From Planctomycetota bacterium (GTDB lineage Bacteria; Planctomycetota; Planctomycetia; Planctomycetales; Planctomycetaceae): a DNA stretch of 58,091 nucleotides. The DNA lies in NCBI GenBank assembly GCA_016872645.1, contig VGZH01000034.1:1-58091 (forward strand). Reading direction: 5' to 3'. How positions within the stretch are numbered: the first letter of the stretch is position 1; each line of letters begins with the position of its first letter. The translations under genes and the position numbers were made by a program. Shown here piece after piece: positions 1 to 8,539 of the stretch. Under the pieces are notes generated by a model. It ran no database searches, had not been told where the DNA came from, and saw only the letters and a list, made by a program, of their open reading frames with translations.

Positions 1-131
1 AGATCAAACTGGCACTCGCGGTGCCTTCGTTCGTGCTCAGTGCGGGCTTGCTGTATTGGGGCTATCAGGCTCCCGTTCGGGCCTCCGAATTGAGCGGACG
101 CGAGAAACCATCCGCCAAACCGAAGGCGTGA
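1..131 (+). CDS. C-terminal tail of an unrecognised protein (5' end outside window)
   Basis: An open frame enters from the left edge and stops with TGA at 129-131. The visible 42 residues contain one hydrophobic stretch (about residues 3-24, ending in LLYWGYQAP), then a short charged Lys/Pro tail. This resembles the end of a membrane-anchored or small membrane protein. Too little is visible to assign a family. It converges on the minus-strand small gene that follows, with 11 bases between the two stops. Confidence 0.5.
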   Translation, partial: IKLALAVPSFVLSAGLLYWGYQAPVRASELSGREKPSAKPKA

Positions 132-142
132 GTCCCGCGTGC

Positions 143-322
143 TCAACGTGTCTTCTTCAGGCCACGTTTCACACGGGCCTTCGCCTTCGCGGCTGCGCTT
201 GTTGGCTTCTTCTTCGGTGGTGTCTTGGGCTTGAGGGATTTCGCAGCACCCTGTTGAAAGATGCGGTCCCAACTTTCTGAAAACTTGACTGTCGTACCGG
301 AGTGAACCGTGTAGCCCGTCAT
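143..322 (-). CDS. Small basic protein, 59 aa, MTGYTVHSG type, function unknown
   Basis: A 59-codon frame begins at ATG 322 behind a strong Shine-Dalgarno sequence (AAAGGAG, 6 bases upstream). The N-terminus reads MTGYTVHSGTTVKFSESWD, followed by a Lys/Pro/Ala-rich tail (KTPPKKKP, then repeated K and R to the end). I recognise this layout, a fixed MTGYTVH head with a basic tail, as a small protein that recurs in planctomycete genomes; this is from memory and no function is known to me. The basic tail would suit nucleic-acid or ribosome contact, which is inference only. The upstream region holds a copy of a GTAGGTCAGGCTTGCC-type intergenic repeat. Confidence 0.65.
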   Translation of the reverse strand: MTGYTVHSGTTVKFSESWDRIFQQGAAKSLKPKTPPKKKPTSAAAKAKARVKRGLKKTR

Positions 323-341
323 TGTGTGCTCCTTTCAAGTA

Positions 342-372
342 CTCGTAGGTCAGGCTTGCCGGCCTGCTCCGA
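342..372. repeat. Intergenic GTAGGTCAGGCTTGCCGGCCTG-type hairpin repeat
   Basis: The segment pairs AGGC with GCCT around TTGCCG and resembles the other short GC-rich hairpins in this window (for example near 13,835-13,860). It sits upstream of the 59-aa gene. I take it to be one member of a dispersed repeat class; the family assignment rests on pattern resemblance, not alignment. Confidence 0.4.
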
Positions 373-460
373 ATGGGAAAAACAACGACAACCGTAGATC
401 GGGTCAGCCTGAAAATAACTGACGTACTTCTAGCAATCGACGGCGCGGTCTCGCAAATGA

Positions 461-1393
461 TTACCGTCCACCCCGTCGACCGCGAGATCGTGTGTCGAGG
501 TATTCACCCAGCGCGCGATCGTACGGATCGGTCGTCCGTAGCTTGAAGTAGTCGCAACCGAGCGATCCACAGCCAGCCGTCAACTCTTTGCAGAACCGGC
601 GATAGTTTTCGAGATAGTGCTTTCGCAATCGATGTGGGTCCACCAGGACGTGATTCGAAAAGCGTTCGAGGTTGCGAAACTTCGTCGGCCGTCCGAACGG
701 AAATTCCTCCTCTTCCGGAGCGACAATGTGCAGCAGTACGACTTCGTGTCGCGAGTGCCGCAACTCCTTCATCGCGGCCAGCACTTTGTCGGCTTCGTCA
801 AACAGGTCGCTGATGACAAATACAAGGCTGCGACGCTTGAGGGTCGGCACGATCCCGGCCAACACTTCGCCGAGGCTTGTCTCTCCACCCGGTTCTCGCT
901 GACCAAGCAGCGTCGCAATCCGTTCAAAGCTGTGAGCCGCCGTCGATGGCTCGGCGATGTCACGCACGATCGTGTCAAATGTCATCATCCCGACCGCGTC
1001 ACGCTGCGACAGCAGCAGATAGCCCATTGCCGCTGCCACCTGCCGAGCATAGTGCCACTTGCTCAGCGTCTTTCCCGCGTAATTCATGCTGCCCGACGCA
1101 TCGACCAGCAGATACGCTCGCAGGTTCGTCTCGTCCTCGAATTCTTTGATGTAGTACTTGCCGGTCTTACCAAAGGCTCGCCAGTCGATGTGCCGAATCT
1201 CGTCGCCGGGGTAGTACTGCCGATGCTCGACGAACTCGATGCTGGCTCCTTTGAATGGACTCTTGTGCTGGCCGATCAAGTAACCCTCGACAACCAGCTT
1301 GGCGACGACTTCCAGCTTGCCGAACTTCGCCAGAGCCGTCGGGTCTGACAGTGGCACATCGTCGCGAGCGTTCTTGCCGAAGGTCGTTTTCAT
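461..1393 (-). CDS. DUF58 domain protein (vWA-like)
   Basis: A 310-residue protein with the DUF58 signature: a basic N-terminal third containing EFVEHRQYYPGDEIRHIDWRA (about residues 54-74), followed by a von Willebrand A-like core with a MIDAS-type DASGSM (about residue 98). DUF58 proteins usually partner MoxR AAA+ ATPases in assembling or activating other complexes. Here the gene directly follows tsaD on the same strand (21 bases apart), and the only MoxR in the window is about 50 kb away, so its partner is not visible. ATG start at 1393. No membrane segment is evident, so a cytoplasmic location is likely. Confidence 0.9.
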   Translation of the reverse strand: MKTTFGKNARDDVPLSDPTALAKFGKLEVVAKLVVEGYLIGQHKSPFKGASIEFVEHRQYYPGDEIRHIDWRAFGKTGKYYIKEFEDETNLRAYLLVDASGSMNYAGKTLSKWHYARQVAAAMGYLLLSQRDAVGMMTFDTIVRDIAEPSTAAHSFERIATLLGQREPGGETSLGEVLAGIVPTLKRRSLVFVISDLFDEADKVLAAMKELRHSRHEVVLLHIVAPEEEEFPFGRPTKFRNLERFSNHVLVDPHRLRKHYLENYRRFCKELTAGCGSLGCDYFKLRTTDPYDRALGEYLDTRSRGRRGGR

Positions 1394-1414
1394 GAGTGTT
1401 CGATCGGAGGCGGA

Positions 1415-2464
1415 TTACACAGGAGTTGGCTTCGGTTTTCGGACCAAGCCGGGGGTGACGTCAAGGTCCAGCGGAGCGATCTGGCCTTGAGCGAGCAGTT
1501 CCCAGGCGATGGCTCCCATTGCGGCATTGTCGGTACACATCTCGCGCGGAGCGATAAAAAGTTCGGCTCGCTGTCGACAACACATTTCTTCGAGCCGCTG
1601 CCGAAACGCTCCGTTGGCCGCGACGCCGCCGCCGACCAGCAATCGAGTTCGATCGCGTTGTCGCAGTGCTTTCCGGCATTTGCTGACGAGCACGTCGAGC
1701 GCGGCCGCTTGAAAACTCGCAGCCAAATCAGCAACTCGTTGCGGAGTCAGTTCAGGAACCGGATCGCGCGAACCAGGGATGCCGGTGGCTTTGTAAAGCA
1801 CGGCCGTTTTCAGCCCGCTGAAACTGAATTCGAGTCGCGGCTCTTTGAGAAACACTCGCGGAAAGTTGAACGCCTGCGGATCGCCGTGGAGCGCGGCTTG
1901 CTCAATCGCCGGGCCGCCCGGATACGGCAGGCCAAGAATCTGCGCGACCTTGTCAAACGCCTCGCCCGCTGCATCGTCGATCGTTGCGCCGAGCCACTCG
2001 AAATCGGTTGGGCCGTGGCAGTCGTACAAGTTCGTGTGCCCACCGCTGACGACCAGCCCGATCGCTGGAAAGATGTCGCGTCCCGCCTGCATCCGGCAGG
2101 CGTAAAGGTGCGCTTCGATGTGATTGACCGCCACCAGCGGCAAGCCCGTCGCAAGCGCCAGCGTCTTCGCGGCCGTCAGTCCCACGAGCAGCGAGCCAAC
2201 CAATCCCGGCTGCGTGACTACCGCAATGGCCGACAGTTCGTTGAGCTTCACGTTCGCCTTTCGCAGAGCCTCGTCGATCACCGGCAGGATGCAACGGACG
2301 TGTGCTCGCGACGCGATCTCCGGCACCACACCGCCAAACCGCTCGTGCAATTCATTCTGGCTGGCGACGACGTTCGACAGCACGGTCAGATCGCGACGAA
2401 TCACCGCCGCCCCGGTTTCATCGCACGAGGATTCGATCGCCAAAAGCAGGTCAGAGGAGGACAA
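1415..2464 (-). CDS. tsaD: tRNA N6-adenosine threonylcarbamoyltransferase TsaD
   Basis: TsaD transfers the threonylcarbamoyl group from TC-AMP to A37 of ANN-decoding tRNAs, working with TsaB and TsaE. The 349-residue protein starts [17 protein letters not shown], the family hallmark. The metal-binding motif NHIEAHLYA (about residues 113-121) supplies both histidines, and the ASKHA phosphate motifs SGGHTNL and [11 protein letters not shown] are present. Length is normal. The start appears to be TTG at 2464, because no ATG lies near the conserved N-terminus and the Shine-Dalgarno match is weak (GAAAGAA). It lies downstream of the 51-aa membrane peptide and upstream of the DUF58 gene, all on the minus strand. 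Confidence 0.95.
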   Translation of the reverse strand: MSSSDLLLAIESSCDETGAAVIRRDLTVLSNVVASQNELHERFGGVVPEIASRAHVRCILPVIDEALRKANVKLNELSAIAVVTQPGLVGSLLVGLTAAKTLALATGLPLVAVNHIEAHLYACRMQAGRDIFPAIGLVVSGGHTNLYDCHGPTDFEWLGATIDDAAGEAFDKVAQILGLPYPGGPAIEQAALHGDPQAFNFPRVFLKEPRLEFSFSGLKTAVLYKATGIPGSRDPVPELTPQRVADLAASFQAAALDVLVSKCRKALRQRDRTRLLVGGGVAANGAFRQRLEEMCCRQRAELFIAPREMCTDNAAMGAIAWELLAQGQIAPLDLDVTPGLVRKPKPTPV

Positions 2465-2527
2465 CGTCGGGTTCTTTCAAATGAAGTGGTGCTAGTTGTC
2501 TTTGAGCCACACCTAGAATTTCTCGCC

Positions 2528-2683
2528 TCAACGATCGCCGCACAAACCACAGATCAGAGCACCGGCAACCAGCATGTCGCCGGGAAAGAACGGCGCCTCT
2601 GCCAATAGCCAAACGCAAATTCCCAAGCCTGCAAGTCCGCCAAGGATCGCCTTGACAAACAAGCTTTTGATTCCATCGATCAT
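2528..2683 (-). CDS. Small membrane peptide, 51 aa, unknown
   Basis: ATG at 2683 is preceded by GGAG at a 7-base spacing, and the frame closes with TGA at 2528. The product has one long hydrophobic stretch (about residues 9-46, including AILGGLAGLGICVWLLAE and a second part rich in Gly, Ala and Leu). One or two membrane passes are possible. It sits 30 bases after the Gfo/Idh/MocA oxidoreductase stop and 63 bases before tsaD on the same strand, so it is probably co-transcribed. I do not recognise the family; the good ribosome-binding site and hydrophobic composition are the reasons to call it. Confidence 0.5.
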   Translation of the reverse strand: MIDGIKSLFVKAILGGLAGLGICVWLLAEAPFFPGDMLVAGALICGLCGDR

Positions 2684-2713
2684 GCTGCCGCTCCAAAATG
2701 TTCAAGGAGCTGC

Positions 2714-3991
2714 TCACACTCGCGGGGCATAAAGCACTTCGGGTTCGCTGCGGCCGGGGCGATGGAGCACGAGACCGCCGTTGGAGTCGTTGACGCGCAC
2801 GATGCAATCCGGTTCGCCATTGGCGGCGTGGGTGAGGATCGCTTCGAGGGCTTGCACGGCGGCGACGGTTTGGCGGTCGGAGGCGAGGTCGTTGTATGAG
2901 AGTGCTTGGATCTCGGCCAGGCGAGCGGAGCGGCCGGACGCATCGCCGGCGAATTCGACGTAGGCCAGCTCGCGCACGAAACGTTCGATGACTTCGATGC
3001 CGTAGCCACGTTGAGCCCGCTCGCCCCACGGTTCCAGGCACTTGCCGTTGTAGTGTGTGTTGATCGTCGTCTTGAGCTCGATGGGCGTCTTGCCTTCGAC
3101 GGTCAGTTCAATACCGCGCTTGCGCGAGTGGCCGTTCCAGACGCCATTATCGAAACGGAACTGCACTTCCTGTTCGACGTAACCGGGGAAGTTGTCGGGA
3201 GTGACCCACGAGGTGTGGATGTCGAAGGCCGCCTCGCGGCCGTCAGCGTATTCGTAGACCATCCGCATCTGGTTGCTGTCCCACGTCGGTCCATCCTTCG
3301 GCCCGACGATGCCGCGTTGGCCGGTGGCCGTGATCGTTTTCAGTCGACCACCAAAGCTGAAGTCGATCAGCTTGATGTAATGTACGGCGACGTAGGTACC
3401 GGGGTTGCGGCCCTTGATCCATTCGGCGAATTGCCCGCCGGAGATCGACTTCGGTTCCAGCAGCGAGCAGTAACCGTTGTTGACGTGTTGCAGCACGTTG
3501 TCGGCCACCAGCGTTCGCAATCGCTTGTGATCCGGATCGAGCAGTTTGTGATAGACGACCTTCGCCAGAAGGCTCTTCTTTTTGGCGAGTGCAACCAATT
3601 CGTCGAGTTCTTGCAGCGTCAGGACCGACGGTTTCTCGACTAGCAGATGCACTCCCGCTTCGAGGATCTGCTTCGATCCCTCGAAGTGACGGTTGTCCGG
3701 TGTCGCGACGCAAGCGAAATCGACACCGGCCGCGAGCAGCTTTGTCACGCAATCGTGTCCCGAATGGCTGACAAACGGCCCGATCGCGCTGCCCGCTTCG
3801 GCGCGATACCTCTCGGCACGGCTTCCAGTTCGCGATGCGACGGCGGCCAGCGGCACATCCACGTCCCCGAACTTCCGGTCGTAGACGCCGGCGACGTGTG
3901 CTCGCTCGAAGAACGGGCGATACGTCTCGTCAAAGATCATTCCCATGCCGAGCATGCCGGCCCGAAGCTGTTTTTTAGAGGTGGTGCTCAT
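2714..3991 (-). CDS. Gfo/Idh/MocA family oxidoreductase
   Basis: The protein is 425 residues from ATG 3991. The frame stays open 132 bases further upstream, but that stretch is the palindromic intergenic repeat and not protein-like. The N-terminal Rossmann region has GMLGMGMIFDETYRPFFE, then the family motif LLVEKPSVLT (the EKP lysine that contacts substrate and NAD(P)), followed by a C-terminal alpha/beta substrate-binding domain. Members oxidise or isomerise sugars and inositols using NAD(P). There is no twin-arginine signal, so it is likely cytoplasmic, unlike many planctomycete relatives. The substrate cannot be read from sequence. It heads the minus-strand run leading to tsaD. Confidence 0.88.
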   Translation of the reverse strand: MSTTSKKQLRAGMLGMGMIFDETYRPFFERAHVAGVYDRKFGDVDVPLAAVASRTGSRAERYRAEAGSAIGPFVSHSGHDCVTKLLAAGVDFACVATPDNRHFEGSKQILEAGVHLLVEKPSVLTLQELDELVALAKKKSLLAKVVYHKLLDPDHKRLRTLVADNVLQHVNNGYCSLLEPKSISGGQFAEWIKGRNPGTYVAVHYIKLIDFSFGGRLKTITATGQRGIVGPKDGPTWDSNQMRMVYEYADGREAAFDIHTSWVTPDNFPGYVEQEVQFRFDNGVWNGHSRKRGIELTVEGKTPIELKTTINTHYNGKCLEPWGERAQRGYGIEVIERFVRELAYVEFAGDASGRSARLAEIQALSYNDLASDRQTVAAVQALEAILTHAANGEPDCIVRVNDSNGGLVLHRPGRSEPEVLYAPRV

Positions 3992-4060
3992 GGCGGCAGA
4001 TTCTAGGCAGCACACCGAGCCCGATGTAGCCTCCGACAGGCTGAGTTTGTGGGTGAATCG

Positions 4061-4127
4061 CTTCGTTGCCTTTTCGTCCTTCTGTTCAAAAACGGAATTT
4101 GAACAGAAGGAAACAAAGAGCACGAAG
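4061..4127. repeat. Large imperfect palindrome between divergent genes
   Basis: The perfect core pairs CCTTCTGTTCAAA (4078-4090) with TTTGAACAGAAGG (4098-4110) around a 7-base loop. The outer flanks (CTTCGTTGCC... and ...GAGCACGAAG) pair imperfectly and extend the structure to about 67 bases. It lies between the divergently transcribed oxidoreductase and glycerophosphodiesterase genes, so it is not a simple terminator. It may be a dispersed hairpin repeat or a regulatory site for both genes. Confidence 0.65.
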
Positions 4128-4168
4128 GTTGGCTAGCCACAACACACGGTTTTCAGGAGACGAACGGT

Positions 4169-4990
4169 ATGCTTCGAATCGCGATTTCTCCGGCGCTGGT
4201 CATTGGAGTGATGGTGTTTCTTGGAGTGGAACTCGAAGTTCGTGGGGAGGATCGCCCGGCTATTCTGGTGAAGCAGATCGTCGCTCATCGCGGTTCCAGT
4301 GTTGATCGGCCGGAGAATACGCTGGCAAGTACTCGCCGGGCGATTGAGGTGGGAGCCACCGCAGTGGAAGTCGATGTGCGGACCACGAAGGACGGAGTGT
4401 TGGTTCTGTCGCACGATGCGACGCTGGACCATGCGACCAACGGCAGCGGAAAGATCAACGACAAAACGTTTGCTGAGATTCAGCGACTCGACGCCGGCAG
4501 CAAGTTCGATCCGAAGTTTGCAGGCGAGCGAGTTCCGACACTCGAACAAGTGCTGACGCTTTGCAAAGGCAAGATCGATGTGCTGCTTGATCTGAAAGAG
4601 AGCGGTGAGCAATACGACCGCAAAGTCACCGAGACTGTACGCGCCATCGGTGATCCACAGCGGATCGTCGTCGGCGTCCGCAGCGTCGAGCAGGCGAAGC
4701 AGTTTCGCAAGTTGTTGCCGAAGGCTCGACAATTAGGATTGATCGAGAAGCCGGACGAAATCGAAGCCTATGCGGCAGCCGGCGTCGAAATGATTCGGTT
4801 GTGGCCGGAGTGGTTGACCGATACGTCGCTGGTCGGTCGCGTGCGGCAAGCGGGTGTGAAACTGCATCTCAATGGAATGACAGGTACGGCGGATGAAGTC
4901 ATCCAACTGTTGAGGCATCGGCCCGATTCGCTGTCCAGCGATGATCCCGCTCGGCTGATCGCCACGCTGGCGGAGTTGGCCAAGCTGTGA
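4169..4990 (+). CDS. Secreted glycerophosphodiester phosphodiesterase
   Basis: The 273-residue enzyme hydrolyses glycerophosphodiesters to glycerol-3-phosphate and an alcohol. An N-terminal signal peptide is visible (hydrophobic residues 5-20, cleavage near VRGED). The GDPD TIM-barrel active site is complete: VAHRGSSVDRPENTLAS (HRG and the E-N pair), AVEVDVRTTKDG (metal-binding Glu and Asp) and LSHD (second catalytic His). The C-terminal half ends with the expected barrel strands (VEMIRLWPEW, VKLHLNGMTG). It probably acts in the periplasm. The start ATG 4169 follows AGGAGACGAACGGT, a good ribosome-binding site. It is transcribed away from the oxidoreductase gene across the palindrome. Confidence 0.93.
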   Translation: MLRIAISPALVIGVMVFLGVELEVRGEDRPAILVKQIVAHRGSSVDRPENTLASTRRAIEVGATAVEVDVRTTKDGVLVLSHDATLDHATNGSGKINDKTFAEIQRLDAGSKFDPKFAGERVPTLEQVLTLCKGKIDVLLDLKESGEQYDRKVTETVRAIGDPQRIVVGVRSVEQAKQFRKLLPKARQLGLIEKPDEIEAYAAAGVEMIRLWPEWLTDTSLVGRVRQAGVKLHLNGMTGTADEVIQLLRHRPDSLSSDDPARLIATLAELAKL

Positions 4991-4991
4991 C

Positions 4992-5416
4992 TTATTTGAT
5001 TCGCAGTTGCATCACCACCGAGATCAGTCGATGGTCAGAGCCGTCGTGCTCGCCGATGCGGTATTCCCGACCTTCGCACGATGGGTTCGCCAAAACGAGA
5101 TCAATGCATGGCCTGGGAGTTTTGCTTGGCCAATGCCGGAAGCCTTTACATAACGCGGTGAAACCAAAACCGAACACCGCCGATTCGAACGCATTGGTGA
5201 GATCGCCGAACGACTCGCAATCGACGCAACTGGATGACGGTATGTTGAAGTCGTCAACGACAATCGTGGGTTTGGAGTGCCGCCATCGTCACCGTCAGAT
5301 GAATTGAGAACCGCCTCGATCTCCTGGGCGACGTGGTCTCTCGCGATCCGCAGCATCGCTGCCGTCGGACCTCGTCCGCGCTTGTTCGTTATGCAGAGAA
5401 CCGTCGCGCAGACCCT
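4992..5416 (-). pseudogene. Frameshifted remnant of an endonuclease/exonuclease/phosphatase-family protein
   Basis: Two minus-strand frames together look like the C-terminal half of an EEP-fold protein. One frame (about 5290-5416) gives GPTAAMLRIARDHVAQEIEA. The other (about 4992-5290) gives PTIVVDDFNIPSSSCVDCES, then a segment ending IGEHDGSDHRLISVVMQLRIK. The family catalytic motifs are GDFN and SDHR; here the first is DDFN, so a key glycine has changed. The frame switches near 5280-5290 and no N-terminal half with the HxK or QE motif is visible upstream. I therefore call it a decayed 3' remnant. It converges on the glycerophosphodiesterase stop with 1 base between. Confidence 0.65.
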
Positions 5417-5519
5417 TGGGGGCTGGAGGATTTGTGCGAAAGGGGAGATCATCCGATCCACAAGGGGGCGGGCTAAATTCCGCTCCGCTTCAGCCACCCG
5501 AATGGAGAGAGGTTCGCCC

Positions 5520-6818
5520 ATGTCACGACATCGATTGGTGCTTGGTCTGTTTTTGCTTGTGGTTTCTGCCGCCGGATTGGTTTTCGCGGCGGAGCCTTCC
5601 AAGGTGACGCCCGGAGAACGCTATGAGTTCGCATCAAGCGACTGGCCGTGGTGGCGCGGTCCCAATCGCAATGGAATTGCGTCGGCTGATCAGAAGCCGC
5701 CGCTCAAATGGAGCGACTCTGAGAACGTCCTCTGGCAAGTCCCGATTCCGGGACGCGGCCACAGTTCTCCCACGGTCGTCGGCAATCAAGTTTTTCTGGC
5801 GACTGCTGAGCACGACCGCGAGGTGCAATCCGTGCTCTGTTTTGATCGCTCGACCGGCAAAAAACTTTGGCAGACTGAGATTCATCAGGGTGCCTTTGAA
5901 CCGGTGCTCAAAAAAGGGAACTCGAAAAGTTCCTTGGCATCGTCCACCGTGGCCTGCGATGGAAAGCGACTCTTCATCAACTTTCTGCACGACGGAGCGG
6001 TCTACACGACTGCCCTGAGTCGCGATGGCGAACGACTGTGGCAGACGAAGGTTACTGACTACGTTTTGCATCAGGGGTTCGGTTCGTCGCCGGCGGTTTA
6101 TCAGTCGCTGGTGATCGTCTCGGCAGACAACAAGGGGACAGGTCTGATCGCCGCGTTGGATCGTGCGACCGGCGCGTTTGTCTGGAAGCAGGAACGGCCG
6201 AAGTTTCCGAATTACACCTCGCCGATCATTCTGAACGTCGCCGGGCGCGAGCAGCTTTTCTTCGCCGGTTGCGATCTGGTGACCAGCTTCGATCCGCTGA
6301 CCGGCAAGAAGTTGTGGGAGATCGAAGGTTCGACGACCGAGTGTGTCACCTCAACCGTGACTGATGGTCAGCACATTTTTACCAGTGGCGGCTACCCGAA
6401 GAATCACCTGTCGGCGGTGAAAGCGGATGGCTCCGGAAAAATCGCGTGGGAGAACGGCTCACGCGTGTACGTCCCGTCGATGCTGGTCCGCGATGGGTAT
6501 TTGTACGCGGTGCTGGATGCCGGTGTCGCCATGTGCTGGAAGTGCGACAGCGGCAAAGAGGTCTGGAAGGGGCGTCTGGGAGGAACGTTCAGCGCGTCAC
6601 CGGTGTTGGTCGCCGAACATCTTTTTGCGACGAATGAAGCGGGACAGACGTTCGCCTTTAAGGCGACTCCAGAAGCGTTTGAACTTGTGTCTGAGAACTC
6701 GCTTGGCGGTGAAGTCTTCGCCACTCCGACAATTTGCGGCAGCCGCATCTACTTTCGAGTCGCGCACCAAGTCGACGGACAGCGACAGGAGAAGTTGATG
6801 TGCATCGGTCAGCCGTAG
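5520..6818 (+). CDS. Secreted PQQ-like beta-propeller repeat protein
   Basis: This 432-residue protein starts at ATG 5520 behind GGAGAGAGG. A signal peptide spans residues 1-23 (LVLGLFLLVVSAAGLVFA). The mature start DWPWWRGPNRNGIAS is the standard opening of planctomycete PQQ-like beta-propellers. Repeated blades contain the motif TGKKLW and close variants (STGKKLWQTEI, LTGKKLWEIEG, DSGKEVWKGRL), typical of PQQ_2 repeats. These proteins are exported; some are dehydrogenases, but many planctomycete members lack the catalytic set and may be binding or scaffold proteins. No operon partner on this strand is evident. Confidence 0.9.
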   Translation: MSRHRLVLGLFLLVVSAAGLVFAAEPSKVTPGERYEFASSDWPWWRGPNRNGIASADQKPPLKWSDSENVLWQVPIPGRGHSSPTVVGNQVFLATAEHDREVQSVLCFDRSTGKKLWQTEIHQGAFEPVLKKGNSKSSLASSTVACDGKRLFINFLHDGAVYTTALSRDGERLWQTKVTDYVLHQGFGSSPAVYQSLVIVSADNKGTGLIAALDRATGAFVWKQERPKFPNYTSPIILNVAGREQLFFAGCDLVTSFDPLTGKKLWEIEGSTTECVTSTVTDGQHIFTSGGYPKNHLSAVKADGSGKIAWENGSRVYVPSMLVRDGYLYAVLDAGVAMCWKCDSGKEVWKGRLGGTFSASPVLVAEHLFATNEAGQTFAFKATPEAFELVSENSLGGEVFATPTICGSRIYFRVAHQVDGQRQEKLMCIGQP

Positions 6819-6839
6819 CCACGTTCGGGGGAATGTGGC
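6818..6839. terminator. Hairpin after the beta-propeller gene (possible terminator or repeat)
   Basis: GCCACGTTC and GAATGTGGC form a 9-pair stem (one G-T pair) with a GGGG loop, beginning on the last base of the stop codon at 6816-6818. No U-run follows, so it is a weak intrinsic terminator. Its GTAGCCACGTTC start resembles the dispersed hairpins elsewhere in the window. Confidence 0.45.
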
Positions 6840-7021
6840 TGCGATCTGGAATCTGCAATTGGCGGATCAACTTCAACGATGTCATGATCGAGTCTGGTTG
6901 CATGGCTTCGAGAGTCTTCACGACGTTGCTACGTTGAATGAACGCTTTGAATCTCGAGGCGATGCTTATTGCGAAGCTCCGTCGATGAGCAAATCTCGGT
7001 CGTCCCCGATGAAATCGACAG

Positions 7022-7420
7022 CTACAAGTGCTGAATACGTTCTTGCTCAATGGCGATCAGCGGCAGAAGCAGATCCTCGGTGACAACATCGGGACGCACA
7101 TACGCCCAGGCGATGAACTCCACAGATTCGGCCACCGCGCGCACCGCGATACGGTGATATTCATGACCGATCAAGCTGTTCGATGCCAATTCCTCCAGCT
7201 GATCGCAGCCAGACAGCGTGGCTGCGTAGGTCGCTGGCGAGAGAAAGTAGAGTTCTCCATCGACCACGGAATTCGCTTCGCGGGCAATCATCAACGGCGC
7301 GACTCGGGAGAAGCCGGGCAGCCTCGCCGGCAAAACTCGGTCGTAGGCTCCCGCGAGGTAGCCATGATTGCATTCACTTTGGCGAAGCGTGCCAAAGACA
7401 AATAACGGAAGTTGCAACAT
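7022..7420 (-). CDS. Gamma-glutamylcyclotransferase (AIG2)-like protein
   Basis: The 132-residue protein opens LPLFVFGTLR, the glycine-loop motif (usually YGTL) of the gamma-glutamylcyclotransferase fold, and continues with PGFSRVAPLM and the strand DGELYFL. The catalytic acid is expected in the segment LEELASNSLIGHEYHRIAV (about residues 76-94). Members cleave gamma-glutamyl peptides or amines to 5-oxoproline; the substrate here is unknown. ATG 7420 is preferred over GTG 7423. It follows the TPR gene by 16 bases on the same strand, so it is likely co-transcribed. Confidence 0.8.
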   Translation of the reverse strand: MLQLPLFVFGTLRQSECNHGYLAGAYDRVLPARLPGFSRVAPLMIAREANSVVDGELYFLSPATYAATLSGCDQLEELASNSLIGHEYHRIAVRAVAESVEFIAWAYVRPDVVTEDLLLPLIAIEQERIQHL

Positions 7421-7436
7421 CACCGGACTCGACGAC

Positions 7437-8381
7437 TCAATTGGCTTCTTTCAGGGCTTCCTCATGGGAACGAAGTTCCTTCGCCAAACTCTGCAGCTGA
7501 GTTCGCAAGTCCTGAAACTTCTCAAAGGTATTGAGGAAGCGTTCACTGGCGTCAAAGATCGATCTGTGAATCTCGCGCAAACTGAACTGCACTCCACGAT
7601 CCAGTTGCGTCAAATCACCCTGCAGATGGTCGCGCAAGTGTTCGAGTAATTGCTGAGAAACGGCATTGGTTTCGACCGCCAGACGACGGATCGCATGCCG
7701 ATCTCGAGAACGTTCTTCGGGGGTCATGTTTTTGAGACGCACTTCGACGTTCGCCTGCTTGTGCGCGTGCTGAGTCACCAGGCGGCCGAAGGGATTGGCG
7801 GTCTCCTTCGCTTGATTGATGGCTTTCTCGGCGCGAGCGAGTCCGCGTTTGGCGCGCTCAAAGTCGGGATTGATCTCCAACGCCTTTTTGTACTGCTCGA
7901 TGGCGGCCTTCGGATTGTTCATTTCCAGGTAGGTGTTGCCCAGGTTCTGCATGGCGTCGAGCATGCGTGGATCGAGTTTGAGGGCCTCTTTGTACGAGTT
8001 GATCGCCATCGCCGGTTGCTTCGTCCCACGATAAGCGATGCCGAGGTTGTAGTAAGCTTCGACGGCGTTACCGTCGCGTGAGATCGCCCGCTTCAGGATG
8101 TCGGCGGCCTTCTCAAACTCTTCCTGGCGGTTGTAAACGGCTCCCAGGTTGATGTAGGCCTTGGCGTCCTTCGGTTTGAGTTGCGTCACGCGTGTGAAGT
8201 GTTCGATGGCCTTGTCGTATTGCTTGATGACAAAATAGGCGGTGGCGATTGCGTCATGGACTTCGGCCTGATCGGGGTCCGCCTGCAAGGCTTGTTCGAA
8301 TGCCTGAATCGCCTCGGCGTGTTTCCCTTGTCGAAATAATTGCCGTCCTGCCTTGTAGAGGCTTTCGAGTTCGGCAGCCAT
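7437..8381 (-). CDS. Tetratricopeptide-repeat protein
   Basis: The 314-residue protein starts at ATG 8381, chosen because GGAGGG lies 7 bases upstream; a longer frame exists but has no ribosome-binding site. Five tandem TPR units cover about residues 2-175 (for example KHAEAIQAFEQALQADPDQA, KAYINLGAVYNRQEEFEKAA, MLDAMQNLGNTYLEMNNPKA). The C-terminal 130 residues are highly charged and probably coiled coil (LRDHLQGDLTQLDRGVQ, AKELRSHEEALKEAN). No signal peptide is seen. It probably acts as a cytoplasmic scaffold. It lies between the LeuA-type synthase and the gamma-glutamylcyclotransferase-like gene. Confidence 0.9.
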   Translation of the reverse strand: MAAELESLYKAGRQLFRQGKHAEAIQAFEQALQADPDQAEVHDAIATAYFVIKQYDKAIEHFTRVTQLKPKDAKAYINLGAVYNRQEEFEKAADILKRAISRDGNAVEAYYNLGIAYRGTKQPAMAINSYKEALKLDPRMLDAMQNLGNTYLEMNNPKAAIEQYKKALEINPDFERAKRGLARAEKAINQAKETANPFGRLVTQHAHKQANVEVRLKNMTPEERSRDRHAIRRLAVETNAVSQQLLEHLRDHLQGDLTQLDRGVQFSLREIHRSIFDASERFLNTFEKFQDLRTQLQSLAKELRSHEEALKEAN

Positions 8382-8539
8382 CGTCGAGCCCTCCATCAAC
8401 TTCGTGTTGACTTGGTCGGTGCTGAACACACGAACGCAAAGAACAATCAAAAAGTCAGCGGTGGCAGAATATCAGCGATGGTTGAAATCGGACAACACAT
8501 TCTTACGGACAGACCCGAGCTCCCTGGGCGGCTGGTAAG

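Noticed and set aside
1487-2608. Long open frame antisense to tsaD (373 codons)
   Set aside because: It lies on the opposite strand of a clear tsaD gene and its translation is Arg/Gln-rich without motifs. It is a shadow caused by GC-rich codons.
2906-3643. 245-codon open frame antisense to the Gfo/Idh/MocA gene
   Set aside because: It overlaps a well-supported oxidoreductase on the other strand and shows no ribosome-binding site or family motifs.
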